Of a stretch of DNA of 24,660 nucleotides, positions 1 through 6,924 are shown piece after piece (positions within the stretch are counted from its first letter, which is position 1; each line of letters begins with the position of its first letter). The stretch is from NCBI GenBank assembly GCA_001067655.1, contig JUNU01000169.1, forward strand, positions 1 through 24,660, written 5' to 3'. Made by a program: the position numbers and the translations under genes. The notes below the pieces were generated by a model, which worked only from the letters and a program-made list of their open reading frames with translations, was not told the DNA's origin and searched no databases. Origin of the DNA: Neisseria lactamica (lineage in GTDB: Bacteria; Pseudomonadota; Gammaproteobacteria; Burkholderiales; Neisseriaceae).

Positions 1-50
1 TTGAGCTAAGGCGAGGCAACGCCGTACTGGTTTAAAGTTAATCCACTATA
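1..50. repeat. Right end of a Correia repeat element (CREE/NEMIS), cut by window start
   Basis: The first 50 bases match the end of a Correia element as I know it: the GGCGAGGCAACGCCGTACTGG segment (with its internal GGCGAGGCAACGCC) runs into a terminal inverted repeat ending in TTAATCCACTATA, closing at the TA target duplication. CREEs are small non-autonomous mobile elements of Neisseria, about 100-155 bp, that can carry promoters and RNase III sites. The left end lies outside the window, so length and type cannot be judged. Confidence 0.8.
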
Positions 51-51
51 T

Positions 52-63
52 TTCAGACGACCC
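52..63 (-). repeat. DNA uptake sequence, imperfect at its outer base
   Basis: TTCAGACGACCC is the reverse complement of a DUS with the GTCGTCTGAA core intact and one outer-base difference from AGGTCGTCTGAA. It abuts the Correia end and lies 43 bases before the first gene. Confidence 0.7.
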
Positions 64-105
64 CTCCCGAAACAGGCATCTTAAGCCTTCAATACAAGGA
101 AACCT

Positions 106-582
106 ATGGACGTTTACGCAATATACACAGCCCATCCGCAAAGCGGCATCGAACAAATCAAAGCCTCCGCCGGCACGCCTGCCGCCGTATCCGAATGCAG
201 CGCAGGCAAACTCTGGGACGCGCTGCATTTCGTCCTGACCGGCAAAGGCTCGGACGATGCCGACGCGGCAAACCCGTTGAGCAAAGCCATTATCGGCAAC
301 ATCCTGCGGCAGGACGAAGAAGCGGGCGAACACACCGGCTGGATCGACGATACTGAAATTGCCGAAGTGGCTAAAGCCCTGAACCAAGCCGACTTCGCCG
401 CGCTGCTCGACGGTAAAACCGCAGCAGATTTTCAAAACAACCAAATCTACCCCGATATTTGGGGCGATGAAAAAGCCTTTGCCGAAACCCGCGCGGAATT
501 GGCGCAGCGGTTTAAAGAACTCGCCGCGTTCTACCAAGCCGCCGCCGAACAACATTGTGGCGTAGTGGTCAGGATTTCATGA
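106..582 (+). CDS. DUF1877 (YfbM-like) family protein
   Basis: This encodes a 158-residue soluble, acidic protein with no signal peptide or membrane segment. The start MDVYAIY, the phrase GKLWDALHFVLTG near residues 34-46, the mid-protein PLSKAIIGN, and the late IYPDIWGDE and FYQAAAEQ pieces fit the DUF1877 family (YfbM-like), whose members are usually 150-170 residues. The family has no established biochemical role and I do not assign one. An AAGGAAA ribosome-binding site lies just upstream of the ATG. It stands alone between a Correia end and an inverted DUS pair. The family call rests on remembered pattern, not an alignment. Confidence 0.8.
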   Translation: MDVYAIYTAHPQSGIEQIKASAGTPAAVSECSAGKLWDALHFVLTGKGSDDADAANPLSKAIIGNILRQDEEAGEHTGWIDDTEIAEVAKALNQADFAALLDGKTAADFQNNQIYPDIWGDEKAFAETRAELAQRFKELAAFYQAAAEQHCGVVVRIS

Positions 583-622
583 TTTCAGACGACCTTTTTG
601 AATGGGAAGAGGTCGTCTGAAA
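583..622. terminator. Inverted DUS pair after the DUF1877 gene
   Basis: TTTCAGACGACCT (583-595) and AGGTCGTCTGAAA (610-622) form a perfect 13-bp stem with a 14-base loop, starting right after the stop codon. No T-run follows the second arm, so termination may be weak even though such pairs commonly act as terminators in Neisseria. Confidence 0.55.
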
Positions 623-629
623 AAAGTAG

Positions 630-649
630 GTCGGATACTTGTATCCGAC
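630..649. repeat. 20-bp near-perfect palindrome (intergenic repeat)
   Basis: GTCGGATAC TT GTATCCGAC is a 9-bp inverted repeat with a 2-base centre. I recall similar GTCGGATAC palindromes scattered between neisserial genes, so it is probably a dispersed repeat, part of the mosaic with the dRS3 copy downstream. Confidence 0.55.
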
Positions 650-680
650 ATAAATTCAAATAAGAAATGGCTTTGTCGTT

Positions 681-700
681 ATTCCCGCCTGTGCGGGAAT
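681..700. repeat. dRS3-type repeat (NIME component)
   Basis: ATTCCC-N8-GGGAAT with centre GCCTGTGC matches the neisserial dRS3 repeat, a 20-bp element that flanks RS units in intergenic mosaic elements (NIMEs) and serves as a target for filamentous prophage insertion in pathogenic Neisseria. Only one copy is seen, and no phage genes are nearby. Confidence 0.75.
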
Positions 701-764
701 GACGGCGGCGAAAGTAGCGTGGGCTTTGCCCGCGAAAACAAGTTTATCCATCCGATTGCTGGTT

Positions 765-776
765 TTCAGACGACCT
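765..776 (-). repeat. DNA uptake sequence
   Basis: TTCAGACGACCT is an exact reverse-strand copy of AGGTCGTCTGAA, unpaired, 19 bases before the Cdd1-like gene. Confidence 0.85.
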
Positions 777-795
777 CCAAATCAAAGGCTGAAAC

Positions 796-1086
796 ATGAA
801 CCCCGACAAAGTACAACGAAGCAAGCTGAATACATTGATCGACCTGCCCAATGTCGGCAAAGCCGTGGCGGAGGATTTGGCTTTGCTCGGCATCACGCAG
901 CCGCAGGATTTGGCGGGGCAGGACGCTTATGAAATGTACGACCGCCTGTGCAGCCTGACCGCAACCCGACACGATCCCTGCATGATCGATATTTTCCTGT
1001 CGCTGGTTGATTTTATGCAGGGGAACGAACCAAAGCCGTGGTGGCATTTTACGGAACAGCGGAAAGCGTTTTTAGCCGATAAATAA
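796..1086 (+). CDS. Cdd1-family helix-hairpin-helix protein
   Basis: This encodes a 96-residue cytoplasmic protein. Residues 12-33 (LIDLPNVGKAVAEDLALLGI) are a helix-hairpin-helix motif of the kind that binds DNA non-specifically. The following DLAGQDAYEMYDRLC, the RHDPCMIDIF segment around residues 58-67 and the PWWHFTEQRKAF ending fit the small Cdd1 family ('pathogenicity locus' in Pfam, sometimes called mitomycin-resistance-like), whose function is not established. The ATG follows AAAGG at 783-787. The gene stands alone between a single DUS and an inverted DUS pair. DNA binding is inferred from the motif only. Confidence 0.8.
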   Translation: MNPDKVQRSKLNTLIDLPNVGKAVAEDLALLGITQPQDLAGQDAYEMYDRLCSLTATRHDPCMIDIFLSLVDFMQGNEPKPWWHFTEQRKAFLADK

Positions 1087-1104
1087 ACGCAACCGATGAG
1101 ATTG

Positions 1105-1139
1105 TTCAGACGACCTCCCGACCTTTCAGGTCGTCTGAA
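1105..1139. terminator. Inverted DUS pair between the Cdd1-like and TolC-like genes
   Basis: TTCAGACGACCT (1105-1116) and AGGTCGTCTGAA (1128-1139) form a 12-bp stem with an 11-base loop. There is no T-run on the plus strand, so it is a candidate terminator or simply a paired DUS. Confidence 0.5.
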
Positions 1140-1161
1140 ACCTTAAACCGAAAGACACAAC

Positions 1162-2544
1162 ATGCAGAAAAAACCTTTTTTTCAGACGGCCTTATCCCTG
1201 TCGCTCGCCCTTGCCTTAAGCGCGTGTGCCGTCCACAGCATCGACCAAAACCTCACGCTTGAATCGACGGGGCAGGTGATGAGCGCGGCGGAGACCGCCG
1301 AACGCTATGACGTGAACGGCAACTGGTGGGAAATCTACCAAAGCCCGCAGCTCAACGCCCTGATGGCGCAGGCTTTGGAAAACAATATCGATTTGAAACA
1401 GGCGGCCATCAGTGTCAATAAAGCCCTGTATCAGGCGAATATTTTGGGGGCGGATTTGGTGCCGTCGTTCAGCGGTTCGTTGAGTGCGTCCACATCCAAA
1501 AACCTGAAAACCGGCAGCCACGGCAACACCTTCAGCAGCCAGCTCGGCTTGAGCTACGAATTGGATTTGTGGCGCAAACTCAGTGCCACCGCCGACGCGC
1601 AAGTCTGGGAATACCAAGCCACGCGGCAGGATATGGCGAACACGCGCCTGACTTTGATCAACAATGTCGCCGACGCCTATTTCAACATCGCCTACCTCAA
1701 CGAAGCCATTGAATTGGCGCAAAAATCCCTCAAGCAATATCAGGAAATCAACCGCATTGCCGATGCCAAGTTCCGCTACGGCAGAGCCGATTCCAGCCAG
1801 CCGACGCAGGCGAAACAATCGCTGTTGAGTGCGCAAAACAACCTGATTTCCCTGAAAAACAGCCTCGACACGCAAAAACAGGTTTTACGCAACCTGCTCA
1901 ACCTCAAACCGAACGAAGCCATCGCCGCCGACCCCGCGCAATACCGATTGCCGTCCGTCAAAGGCGTGAACCTCAACGTACCGATTACCGTATTGGCTAA
2001 CCGCCCCGACCTTCGCGCCGCCGAATACCGCCTGCAATCCTCGCTCCAATCCGTCGAAGCGCAAAAACGCAGTTGGTATCCCTCGATTACCTTGGGCGCG
2101 AGCTTGAGCACGTCGTCTGAAAAAGCCAAAAGCGCGTTCAATATCCCGCTCTTGGGCGGCTCCGCCACCATAAACCTGCCGTTCCTCAACTGGCAGACCA
2201 TGAAATGGAAAGACAAAACCGCCCAAGCCAATTTCGACAGCGCCAAACTCAACTTTGAAAAAGCCCTGACCACCGCGCTGAACGAAGTCAACACCAACTA
2301 CCTCGCCTACCAAAACGCCCAAGCCGCGCTTAACAATCAAGAGCAGCGTTACGCCTTGGACAAGAAAAACAGCCGCTACTACCAAGTGCGCTACCAACAC
2401 GGCAAAAACGAGCTGAAAGACTGGCTGGAAGCACTGAACACGGAATACAGTTCCGCCCAAACCGTGCTGAACCAGCGGTATGAAACGCTGAAATACGAAA
2501 ACATGGTGTATAAAGCGATGGCGGGCCGTTATACGCCGAAGTAG
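1162..2544 (+). CDS. TolC/NodT-family outer-membrane efflux lipoprotein
   Basis: This encodes a 460-residue protein that would form the outer-membrane exit duct of a tripartite efflux pump or type I secretion system. The N-terminus has a lipoprotein signal with lipobox LSAC and acylated Cys22. Two OEP repeats follow: the first (about residues 50-245) contains NWWEIYQSPQLNALMAQALE and YELDLWRKL; the second (about 260-450) contains VLANRPDLRAAEYRL and the long coiled-coil helices. The length is normal for NodT-type channels such as MtrE. No inner-membrane transporter or adaptor gene is adjacent, so the partner pump is unknown; the RTX protein at 20961 is one possible cargo by inference. The ATG was chosen because it gives a complete lipoprotein signal. 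An AG-type DUS (1181-1192) encodes FQTA in the signal peptide, and a 10-base DUS core sits at 2112-2121. I do not assign a specific gene symbol. Confidence 0.88.
   Translation: MQKKPFFQTALSLSLALALSACAVHSIDQNLTLESTGQVMSAAETAERYDVNGNWWEIYQSPQLNALMAQALENNIDLKQAAISVNKALYQANILGADLVPSFSGSLSASTSKNLKTGSHGNTFSSQLGLSYELDLWRKLSATADAQVWEYQATRQDMANTRLTLINNVADAYFNIAYLNEAIELAQKSLKQYQEINRIADAKFRYGRADSSQPTQAKQSLLSAQNNLISLKNSLDTQKQVLRNLLNLKPNEAIAADPAQYRLPSVKGVNLNVPITVLANRPDLRAAEYRLQSSLQSVEAQKRSWYPSITLGASLSTSSEKAKSAFNIPLLGGSATINLPFLNWQTMKWKDKTAQANFDSAKLNFEKALTTALNEVNTNYLAYQNAQAALNNQEQRYALDKKNSRYYQVRYQHGKNELKDWLEALNTEYSSAQTVLNQRYETLKYENMVYKAMAGRYTPK
1181..1192 (-). repeat. AG-type DNA uptake sequence inside a signal-peptide coding region
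   Basis: TTCAGACGGCCT is the reverse complement of AGGCCGTCTGAA, differing by one base from the AGGTCGTCTGAA dialect that dominates here. In frame it reads (T)TT CAG ACG GCC, Phe-Gln-Thr-Ala, within the TolC-like lipoprotein signal. Confidence 0.85.
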
Positions 2545-2559
2545 GGCGTTTGGCTCGAG

Positions 2560-2604
2560 AGGTCGTCTGAAAACTGAGAAAAACGGTTTTCAGACGACCT
2601 TTTT
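2560..2604 (+). terminator. DUS-hairpin intrinsic terminator after the TolC-like gene
   Basis: AGGTCGTCTGAAAAC (2560-2574) and GTTTTCAGACGACCT (2586-2600) form a perfect 15-bp stem, and the T-run continues to 2604. It lies 16 bases after the stop codon. Confidence 0.85.
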
Positions 2605-2897
2605 GGCGGTTTGTCGGAAACAAACCGCCGATTTTTTCGTTTGTGCAGTAAAGACGTCGGTAATGTCCCGCTGCGGTTTAAATTTGCTGTAAAAATCGAA
2701 ACGCCTCGGAAAAGCAAAGAATTTGAGTTTGGATATCGTTTTTTAGAAATTCGAATTTTATTGAAAATATTTTGATAAACAAAAGGATATGTGCTTTTTG
2801 TGGAATTGTTGGATGCAATCGCGTATAATTTTGCGATTGTTTTATTCTGCAATTTCAGGCAATAAATTGTCTGGGATGCTTATAGGAGCCCAATACC
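2605..2897 (+). promoter_or_regulatory. AT-rich intergenic region with sspA promoter
   Basis: No gene is seen here. The best promoter has a perfect -10 TATAAT at 2824-2829 with only a weak -35 (TGGAAT, 2801-2806, 17-bp spacing), about 70 bases upstream of sspA. A 7-bp inverted repeat, CAATCGC (2816-2822) and GCGATTG (2833-2839), brackets the -10 box and could be an operator. A ribosome-binding site TAGGAG at 2883-2888 serves sspA. Confidence 0.55.
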
Positions 2898-3503
2898 ATG
2901 ATGATATTATATTCAGGCATTACATGCCCGTTCAGCCAACGCTGTCGCTTCGTCCTGTACGAAAAAGGCATGGATTTTGAAATCAAAGACGTTGATATTT
3001 TCAATAAGCCCGAAGATCTTGCCGTAATGAATCCGTATAACCAAGTCCCCGTTTTGGTTGAACGTGATTTGATCCTCTATGAATCCAATATCATCAATGA
3101 ATACATAGACGAACGCTTTCCCCATCCGCAACTGATGCCCGGCGACCCCGTCATGCGCGGTCGCGGACGATTGGTTTTGTTCCGCATGGAAAAAGAGCTG
3201 TTTAGCCTGGTGCATGTATTGGAAAACCCGAATTCCACCAATAAAGAAATGGCGAAAGCGCGCGAAGCCATCGGCAACGGTCTGACCATGCTTGCGCCTG
3301 CGTTCACTAAAAACAAATACATTCTCGGCGATGATTTCTCAATGATTGACGTGGCGTTGTCCCCATTGCTGTGGCGCCTCGACCATTACGACATCAAACT
3401 CGGCAAATCCGCCGCACCATTGCTGAAATACGCCGAACGTATCTTCCAACGCGAAGCCTTTATCGAAGCCATGACCCCCGCTGAGAAGGCAATGCGCCGT
3501 TAA
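2898..3503 (+). CDS. sspA: Stringent starvation protein A (SspA), RNA polymerase-associated
   Basis: This encodes a 201-residue protein with a glutathione-S-transferase fold. The N-terminal thioredoxin-like half (residues 1-80) begins MMILYSGITCPFSQRCRF and contains NQVPVLVERDLILYESNIINEYIDERFPHP; the helical C-terminal half ends EAMTPAEKAMRR. SspA binds RNA polymerase and acts in stationary-phase and stress gene control; family members generally lack GST activity. The PHP-type surface motif near residues 75-78, important in E. coli SspA, is present. The start is the first of two adjacent ATGs, 9 bases after TAGGAG. It is followed 18 bases later by sspB, the usual operon. Confidence 0.93.
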   Translation: MMILYSGITCPFSQRCRFVLYEKGMDFEIKDVDIFNKPEDLAVMNPYNQVPVLVERDLILYESNIINEYIDERFPHPQLMPGDPVMRGRGRLVLFRMEKELFSLVHVLENPNSTNKEMAKAREAIGNGLTMLAPAFTKNKYILGDDFSMIDVALSPLLWRLDHYDIKLGKSAAPLLKYAERIFQREAFIEAMTPAEKAMRR

Positions 3504-3521
3504 AGGCCGAAAGGATTCATC

Positions 3522-3932
3522 ATGACGACATCTACCAAGCCTTATCTGATTCGCGCTTTGTACGAATGGTGTACGGACAACAATCAAACGCCGCACATTG
3601 TCGCATGGGTAAACGAACATACCCGCGTCCCCATGCAGTATGTTCGCGAAAACGAGATTGTCCTCAATATCGGACCGACTGCCAGCCATAATCTGAATAT
3701 CGACAACGATTGGATCAGCTTTTCGGCCCGCTTTGGCGGTGTGGCGCACGATATTTGGATTCCGGTCGGACACGTTGTCAGCCTGTTTGCCCGAGAAAGC
3801 GGCGAAGGCATGGGATTTGAAGTCGAACCCTATGAGCCTTCCGATAAAGAACAACCGGAACAGGAAACTGAAAACAAACAAGAAACCGATACGCCGGCAA
3901 AATCCGGCAAGGTGTTGAAGTTTGTGAAATAG
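3522..3932 (+). CDS. sspB: SspB, ClpXP protease specificity-enhancing factor
   Basis: This encodes a 136-residue cytoplasmic adaptor that binds ssrA-tagged proteins and delivers them to ClpXP. The folded domain (about residues 5-105) starts KPYLIRALYEWCTDNN and contains HIVAWVNE and NDWISFSARFGG. A flexible acidic Glu/Gln-rich linker follows (about 106-127), ending in GKVLKFVK, which matches the short C-terminal ClpX-docking motif of SspB proteins. It is co-directional with sspA and separated by 18 bases with AAAGG before its ATG. A strong terminator follows 11 bases after the stop. Confidence 0.93.
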   Translation: MTTSTKPYLIRALYEWCTDNNQTPHIVAWVNEHTRVPMQYVRENEIVLNIGPTASHNLNIDNDWISFSARFGGVAHDIWIPVGHVVSLFARESGEGMGFEVEPYEPSDKEQPEQETENKQETDTPAKSGKVLKFVK

Positions 3933-3943
3933 GGTGGAAATGT

Positions 3944-3982
3944 AAAAGGTCGTCTGAAATTAAGTTTTCAGACGACCTTTTT
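3944..3982 (+). terminator. DUS-hairpin terminator after sspAB
   Basis: AAAAGGTCGTCTGAAA (3944-3959) pairs with TTTCAGACGACCTTTT (3966-3981) around a short loop containing TTAAG, with a T-run on the plus strand and a complementary A-run for the minus strand. The whole 39-base unit recurs exactly at 4891-4929. Confidence 0.9.
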
Positions 3983-4044
3983 GTGTTCATCGGGAAGGGG
4001 GAGGAGTATTTCAAAAGTGTGCTCTAGTTTAGTAAGTTTAAACT

Positions 4045-4056
4045 TTCAGACGACCT
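4045..4056 (-). repeat. DNA uptake sequence
   Basis: TTCAGACGACCT is an exact unpaired copy upstream of the DUF1963 gene. Confidence 0.85.
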
Positions 4057-4091
4057 CTCGGAGATTTCAGGTAAACATTGATTTAATCCGA

Positions 4092-4097
4092 TATAAT
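4092..4097 (+). promoter_or_regulatory. Candidate -10 box for the DUF1963 gene
   Basis: A perfect TATAAT lies 40 bases before the ATG. No good -35 is found at 16-18 bp, so the call is tentative. The gene's ribosome-binding site TAGGAG is at 4125-4130. Confidence 0.4.
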
Positions 4098-4136
4098 TTA
4101 TTCCATTCAACACTTTTTATCCGATAGGAGAACCTC

Positions 4137-4853
4137 ATGTACCGTCCTGCCGTCTGCTTCACATTGGGAGAAGCTGCTGCTACCACGGCCTATCAAAGCA
4201 AAATCGGCGGTACGCCCTACCTGCCAAAAAATGCCGAATATCCGTATCACGCCGAGAAAAAGCATCCGCTGACTCTGGTGGCACAAATCAACTTTGCCGA
4301 AGTGCCGCCGTTGCCCGGTTTCCCCGAGCGTGGCATCTTGCAAGTTTTTGTTGATGGGCTGGATTACGGCTTAGGTAACGACTTTGAAAATCTGTCGGAA
4401 CAAGCCGGATGGCGCATTATGTACTATCCCGAATTATTGCCCGAGAGCGAATTGCAAACCGATTTTTCCGCTTATCAGGCAACCGATTCAGAATGTCTGC
4501 CGTTTTCTGGGGAGTTTCCGCTGATTTTCCAAGCGGCAAGCGAAGAGGAGGAAGATGCAGATTTCAATAAATCTCAAGGGCATAAAATCGGTGGTTCTCC
4601 GATTTTTCTTCAGGGCGACCCGTTTCTTGAGTGTGATGAAGACGCTGATTTTGATGATCCCGCTACCATCACTTGTTCTGATTGGCGCAAATACATCCTG
4701 CTGTTGCAATTAGACACTGATATCAATGAAAAAGACCGCTATACTGGAAAACTGATGTGGGGCGACTCCGGTGTGGCGAATTTCTTCATTACGCCCGAAG
4801 ATTTGGCTAAACGCGATTTCAGCCGTGTGGCATTTGTGTTTGATTGTTGTTAA
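4137..4853 (+). CDS. DUF1963 (YwqG-like) protein
   Basis: This encodes a 238-residue soluble, acidic protein without a signal peptide. Family hallmarks are SKIGGTPYLPKNAEYP near residues 21-36, LVAQINFAEVPPLPGFPERGILQVFV around 47-75, a second HKIGGSPIFLQGDP near 150-165, and the C-terminal ILLLQLDTD...LMWGDSGVANFFI. DUF1963 proteins resemble B. subtilis YwqG; no reaction is established and none is proposed. The start follows TAGGAG by 6 bases. It converges on yidC, sharing the bidirectional terminator at 4891-4929. Confidence 0.87.
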   Translation: MYRPAVCFTLGEAAATTAYQSKIGGTPYLPKNAEYPYHAEKKHPLTLVAQINFAEVPPLPGFPERGILQVFVDGLDYGLGNDFENLSEQAGWRIMYYPELLPESELQTDFSAYQATDSECLPFSGEFPLIFQAASEEEEDADFNKSQGHKIGGSPIFLQGDPFLECDEDADFDDPATITCSDWRKYILLLQLDTDINEKDRYTGKLMWGDSGVANFFITPEDLAKRDFSRVAFVFDCC

Positions 4854-4890
4854 ATGCCCGATCAGCCATCTTTTATAATGCTCCCAAACA

Positions 4891-4929
4891 AAAAGGTCGT
4901 CTGAAATTAAGTTTTCAGACGACCTTTTT
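4891..4929. terminator. Bidirectional DUS-hairpin terminator between the DUF1963 gene and yidC
   Basis: AAAAGGTCGTCTGAAA (4891-4906) and TTTCAGACGACCTTTT form a 16-bp stem around a short TTAAG-containing loop, with a T-run on either strand, placed between two convergent genes. It is identical to the unit at 3944-3982. Confidence 0.9.
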
Positions 4930-4946
4930 AGTGTGTCAAACCGCTG

Positions 4947-6590
4947 TTAGGAAACCACTTCGCCTTGGGCGCGTTGTTTGTCGATGCTGCGGTTGATGTG
5001 CCATTGTTGGGCGATGGTCAGGAGGTTGTTGACTACCCAGTACAATACCAGACCGGCAGGGAAGAAGAAGAACATGGCTGAGAAAATCAGCGGCATGACT
5101 TTCATCATTTTTGCCTGCATCGGGTCGGTCGGCGGCGGGTTGAGGAATGTTTGGGCAAACATGGTTACCGCCATAATTACGGGCAGGATGTAGTAGGGGT
5201 CGGAGCGGCTAAGGTCGGTAATCCAGCCCAGCCAAGGTGCCTGACGCAATTCTACGGAGGCGAACAATGCCCAGTACAAGCCGATGAAGACGGGGATTTG
5301 CAACAGCATAGGCAGACAGCCGCCCAGCGGGTTGATTTTTTCGTCTTTGTAAAGCTGCATCATGGCTTGCTGTTGTGCCATACGGTCGTCGCCGTATTTT
5401 TCTTTGATGGCTTGCAGTTTGGGCGCGGCAGCGCGCATTTTTGCCATCGAGCGGTAGGACGCGTTGGTCAGCGGGTAGAGTACGGCTTTGACGATGATGG
5501 TCAAAACGACGATTGCCCAGCCCCAGTTGCCGATAATGTTGTGCAGTTGGTTCAGGAGCCAGAAGAGGGGGGAAGCGAACCAGTGTACTTTGCCGTAGTC
5601 TTTTGCCAGTTGCAGGTTGTCGGCGATGTTTGCGATGACGGATGTGGTCTGCGGGCCGGCGTAGAGGTTGATGGATGTTTCGGCTTTCGCGCCGTTTTGG
5701 ATGGCGGCAAGGGGAACGCTGACGCTGGTGCTGTACAGGTTGTCGTTGCGGCGTTTGATGTCGATACGGCAGTCGCCTGCGGCGCAAACGCTTTGTCCGC
5801 CTTTAGGTTGGAGAATCCAAGTGGACATGAAGTGGTGTTCAATCATGCCGAGCCAGCCGGTTTGGGTTTTGCGGGCGTATTCGGCTTCGTTTTTGCCTGA
5901 TTTGGCATCGTCGTCCAAGTCGGAGAAGCTGACTTTTTGGAATTTGTCTTCAGGAGTGTAAACGACGGGGCCGACGAAAGAGCGGGTAAAGTAGCCTTGA
6001 CCTTCAGGTTCGCTGTGGTCGCGTACGATGCGGTAGTCTGCGCTCAGGTTGGCAGGCTTGCCGCTGGTGTTGGTGATGTCGAAACGGACGTTGACGAGGT
6101 AACTGTCTTTGGTGAAAGTATAGACTTTGTCGATTTTCAGTCCGTTTGTTTCAGGCGCGCTCAGGCGGACTTCGACTTTATCGCCGTTGAGGCTGTATTC
6201 TTTTTGCGCTGCGGTAAAGTTGATGCCTTTCAGGATGTTGTTGCCTTGTGCATCCAAAAGCTCGGACTGGGCAACGTAGGTGTATTCTTTGCTGTCGTTA
6301 AACAGGGTGAATGCTTTGTTTTCGTCGCCATTTGCTTTGTATTTGAGCAGGGTCATTTGGCGCAGATCGCCGCTTTTTTCGTCGATGACGGCTTTGACCG
6401 TGTCGGTCGTTACGGTAATCGGTGTTGCGGGGGCGAGTGCGGCTTCAGCGGCAGCGGTTGCGGCGGTTTGCTGCTGTTGCTGCGCGGCCTGTTGTGCCGG
6501 ATTGGGTTTGGGGCTGGGGAAGAAATGTTCCCAGCCGGCAAAGATTGCCAGCGAAATAGCAAAAAATGCCACAAGTCTTTTAAAATCCAT
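4947..6590 (-). CDS. yidC: Membrane protein insertase YidC
   Basis: This encodes a 547-residue inner-membrane insertase that places proteins in the membrane alone or with SecYEG. An N-terminal membrane segment (about residues 5-22) is followed by an Ala/Gln-rich linker with a QQQQQ run, then the large periplasmic beta domain (about 55-330). The conserved core follows: LHNIIGNWGWAIVVLTIIVKAVLYPLT, the cytoplasmic hairpin with MRAAAPKLQAIKEKYGDD, and the NPLGGCLPMLLQIPVFIGLYWAL segment, ending with VLYWVVNNLLTIAQQWHI. Length and domain order are those of Gram-negative YidC. The ATG has AGGA 8 bases upstream. It is the last gene of the rpmH-rnpA-yidD-yidC cluster, separated from yidD by 112 bases that hold a meningococcal-type DUS. 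Confidence 0.97.
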   Translation of the reverse strand: MDFKRLVAFFAISLAIFAGWEHFFPSPKPNPAQQAAQQQQQTAATAAAEAALAPATPITVTTDTVKAVIDEKSGDLRQMTLLKYKANGDENKAFTLFNDSKEYTYVAQSELLDAQGNNILKGINFTAAQKEYSLNGDKVEVRLSAPETNGLKIDKVYTFTKDSYLVNVRFDITNTSGKPANLSADYRIVRDHSEPEGQGYFTRSFVGPVVYTPEDKFQKVSFSDLDDDAKSGKNEAEYARKTQTGWLGMIEHHFMSTWILQPKGGQSVCAAGDCRIDIKRRNDNLYSTSVSVPLAAIQNGAKAETSINLYAGPQTTSVIANIADNLQLAKDYGKVHWFASPLFWLLNQLHNIIGNWGWAIVVLTIIVKAVLYPLTNASYRSMAKMRAAAPKLQAIKEKYGDDRMAQQQAMMQLYKDEKINPLGGCLPMLLQIPVFIGLYWALFASVELRQAPWLGWITDLSRSDPYYILPVIMAVTMFAQTFLNPPPTDPMQAKMMKVMPLIFSAMFFFFPAGLVLYWVVNNLLTIAQQWHINRSIDKQRAQGEVVS

Positions 6591-6636
6591 AAGAGATTCC
6601 TGGAATTGACGGGTATGTAATGGAGATGAAAACTGC

Positions 6637-6648
6637 TTCAGACGGCAT
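6637..6648 (-). repeat. Canonical meningococcal/gonococcal-type DUS
   Basis: TTCAGACGGCAT is the reverse complement of ATGCCGTCTGAA, the AT-DUS of pathogenic Neisseria, in the yidC-yidD gap. It is the only copy of this dialect that I found in the window. Confidence 0.9.
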
Positions 6649-6686
6649 TATATAGAAACCGACGGGAAATTAAAGGAAATCAAGTT

Positions 6687-6703
6687 ATCCGAATGATTCG
6701 GAT
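6687..6703. other. Small hairpin at the yidD stop codon
   Basis: ATCCGAA-TGA-TTCGGAT forms a 7-bp stem whose outer base overlaps the yidD TAA. There is no T-run on the minus strand, so it may stabilise or process the RNA between yidD and yidC rather than terminate it. Confidence 0.4.
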
Positions 6704-6924
6704 TACGGGACGGGGTCGTGTCCGTGTCCGCCGAAAGGGTGGCAGCGGGCGATGCGTTTGAATGCGAGCCAGCCGCCTTTGAATGCGCCGTATTTTTTGA
6801 CTGCCTCGACCGCATATTGCGAACAGGTTGGGGTATAGCGGCAGCGCGGCGGTATCAGCGGGCTGATGGCGTATTGGTAAAAACGAATCAGCGCGAGGAT
6901 GAATTTGGACAACAGGGTATTCAT
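6703..6924 (-). CDS. yidD: Membrane protein insertion efficiency factor YidD
   Basis: This encodes a 73-residue protein of the YidD family, which helps YidC-dependent insertion at the inner membrane. An amphipathic N-terminal helix (LLSKFILALIRFYQYAISPL) precedes the family signature PPRCRYTPTCSQYAVEAVKKYG, with conserved cysteines, and the C-terminal RCHPFGGHGHDPVP. The ATG shares one base with the rnpA stop (TGATG), indicating translational coupling. The length is typical. Confidence 0.95.
   Translation of the reverse strand: MNTLLSKFILALIRFYQYAISPLIPPRCRYTPTCSQYAVEAVKKYGAFKGGWLAFKRIARCHPFGGHGHDPVP

Noticed and set aside
5151..6620. Two long plus-strand frames (5151-5900 and 5937-6620) opposite yidC
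   Set aside because: They are antisense shadows of a complete YidC with no recognisable motif.
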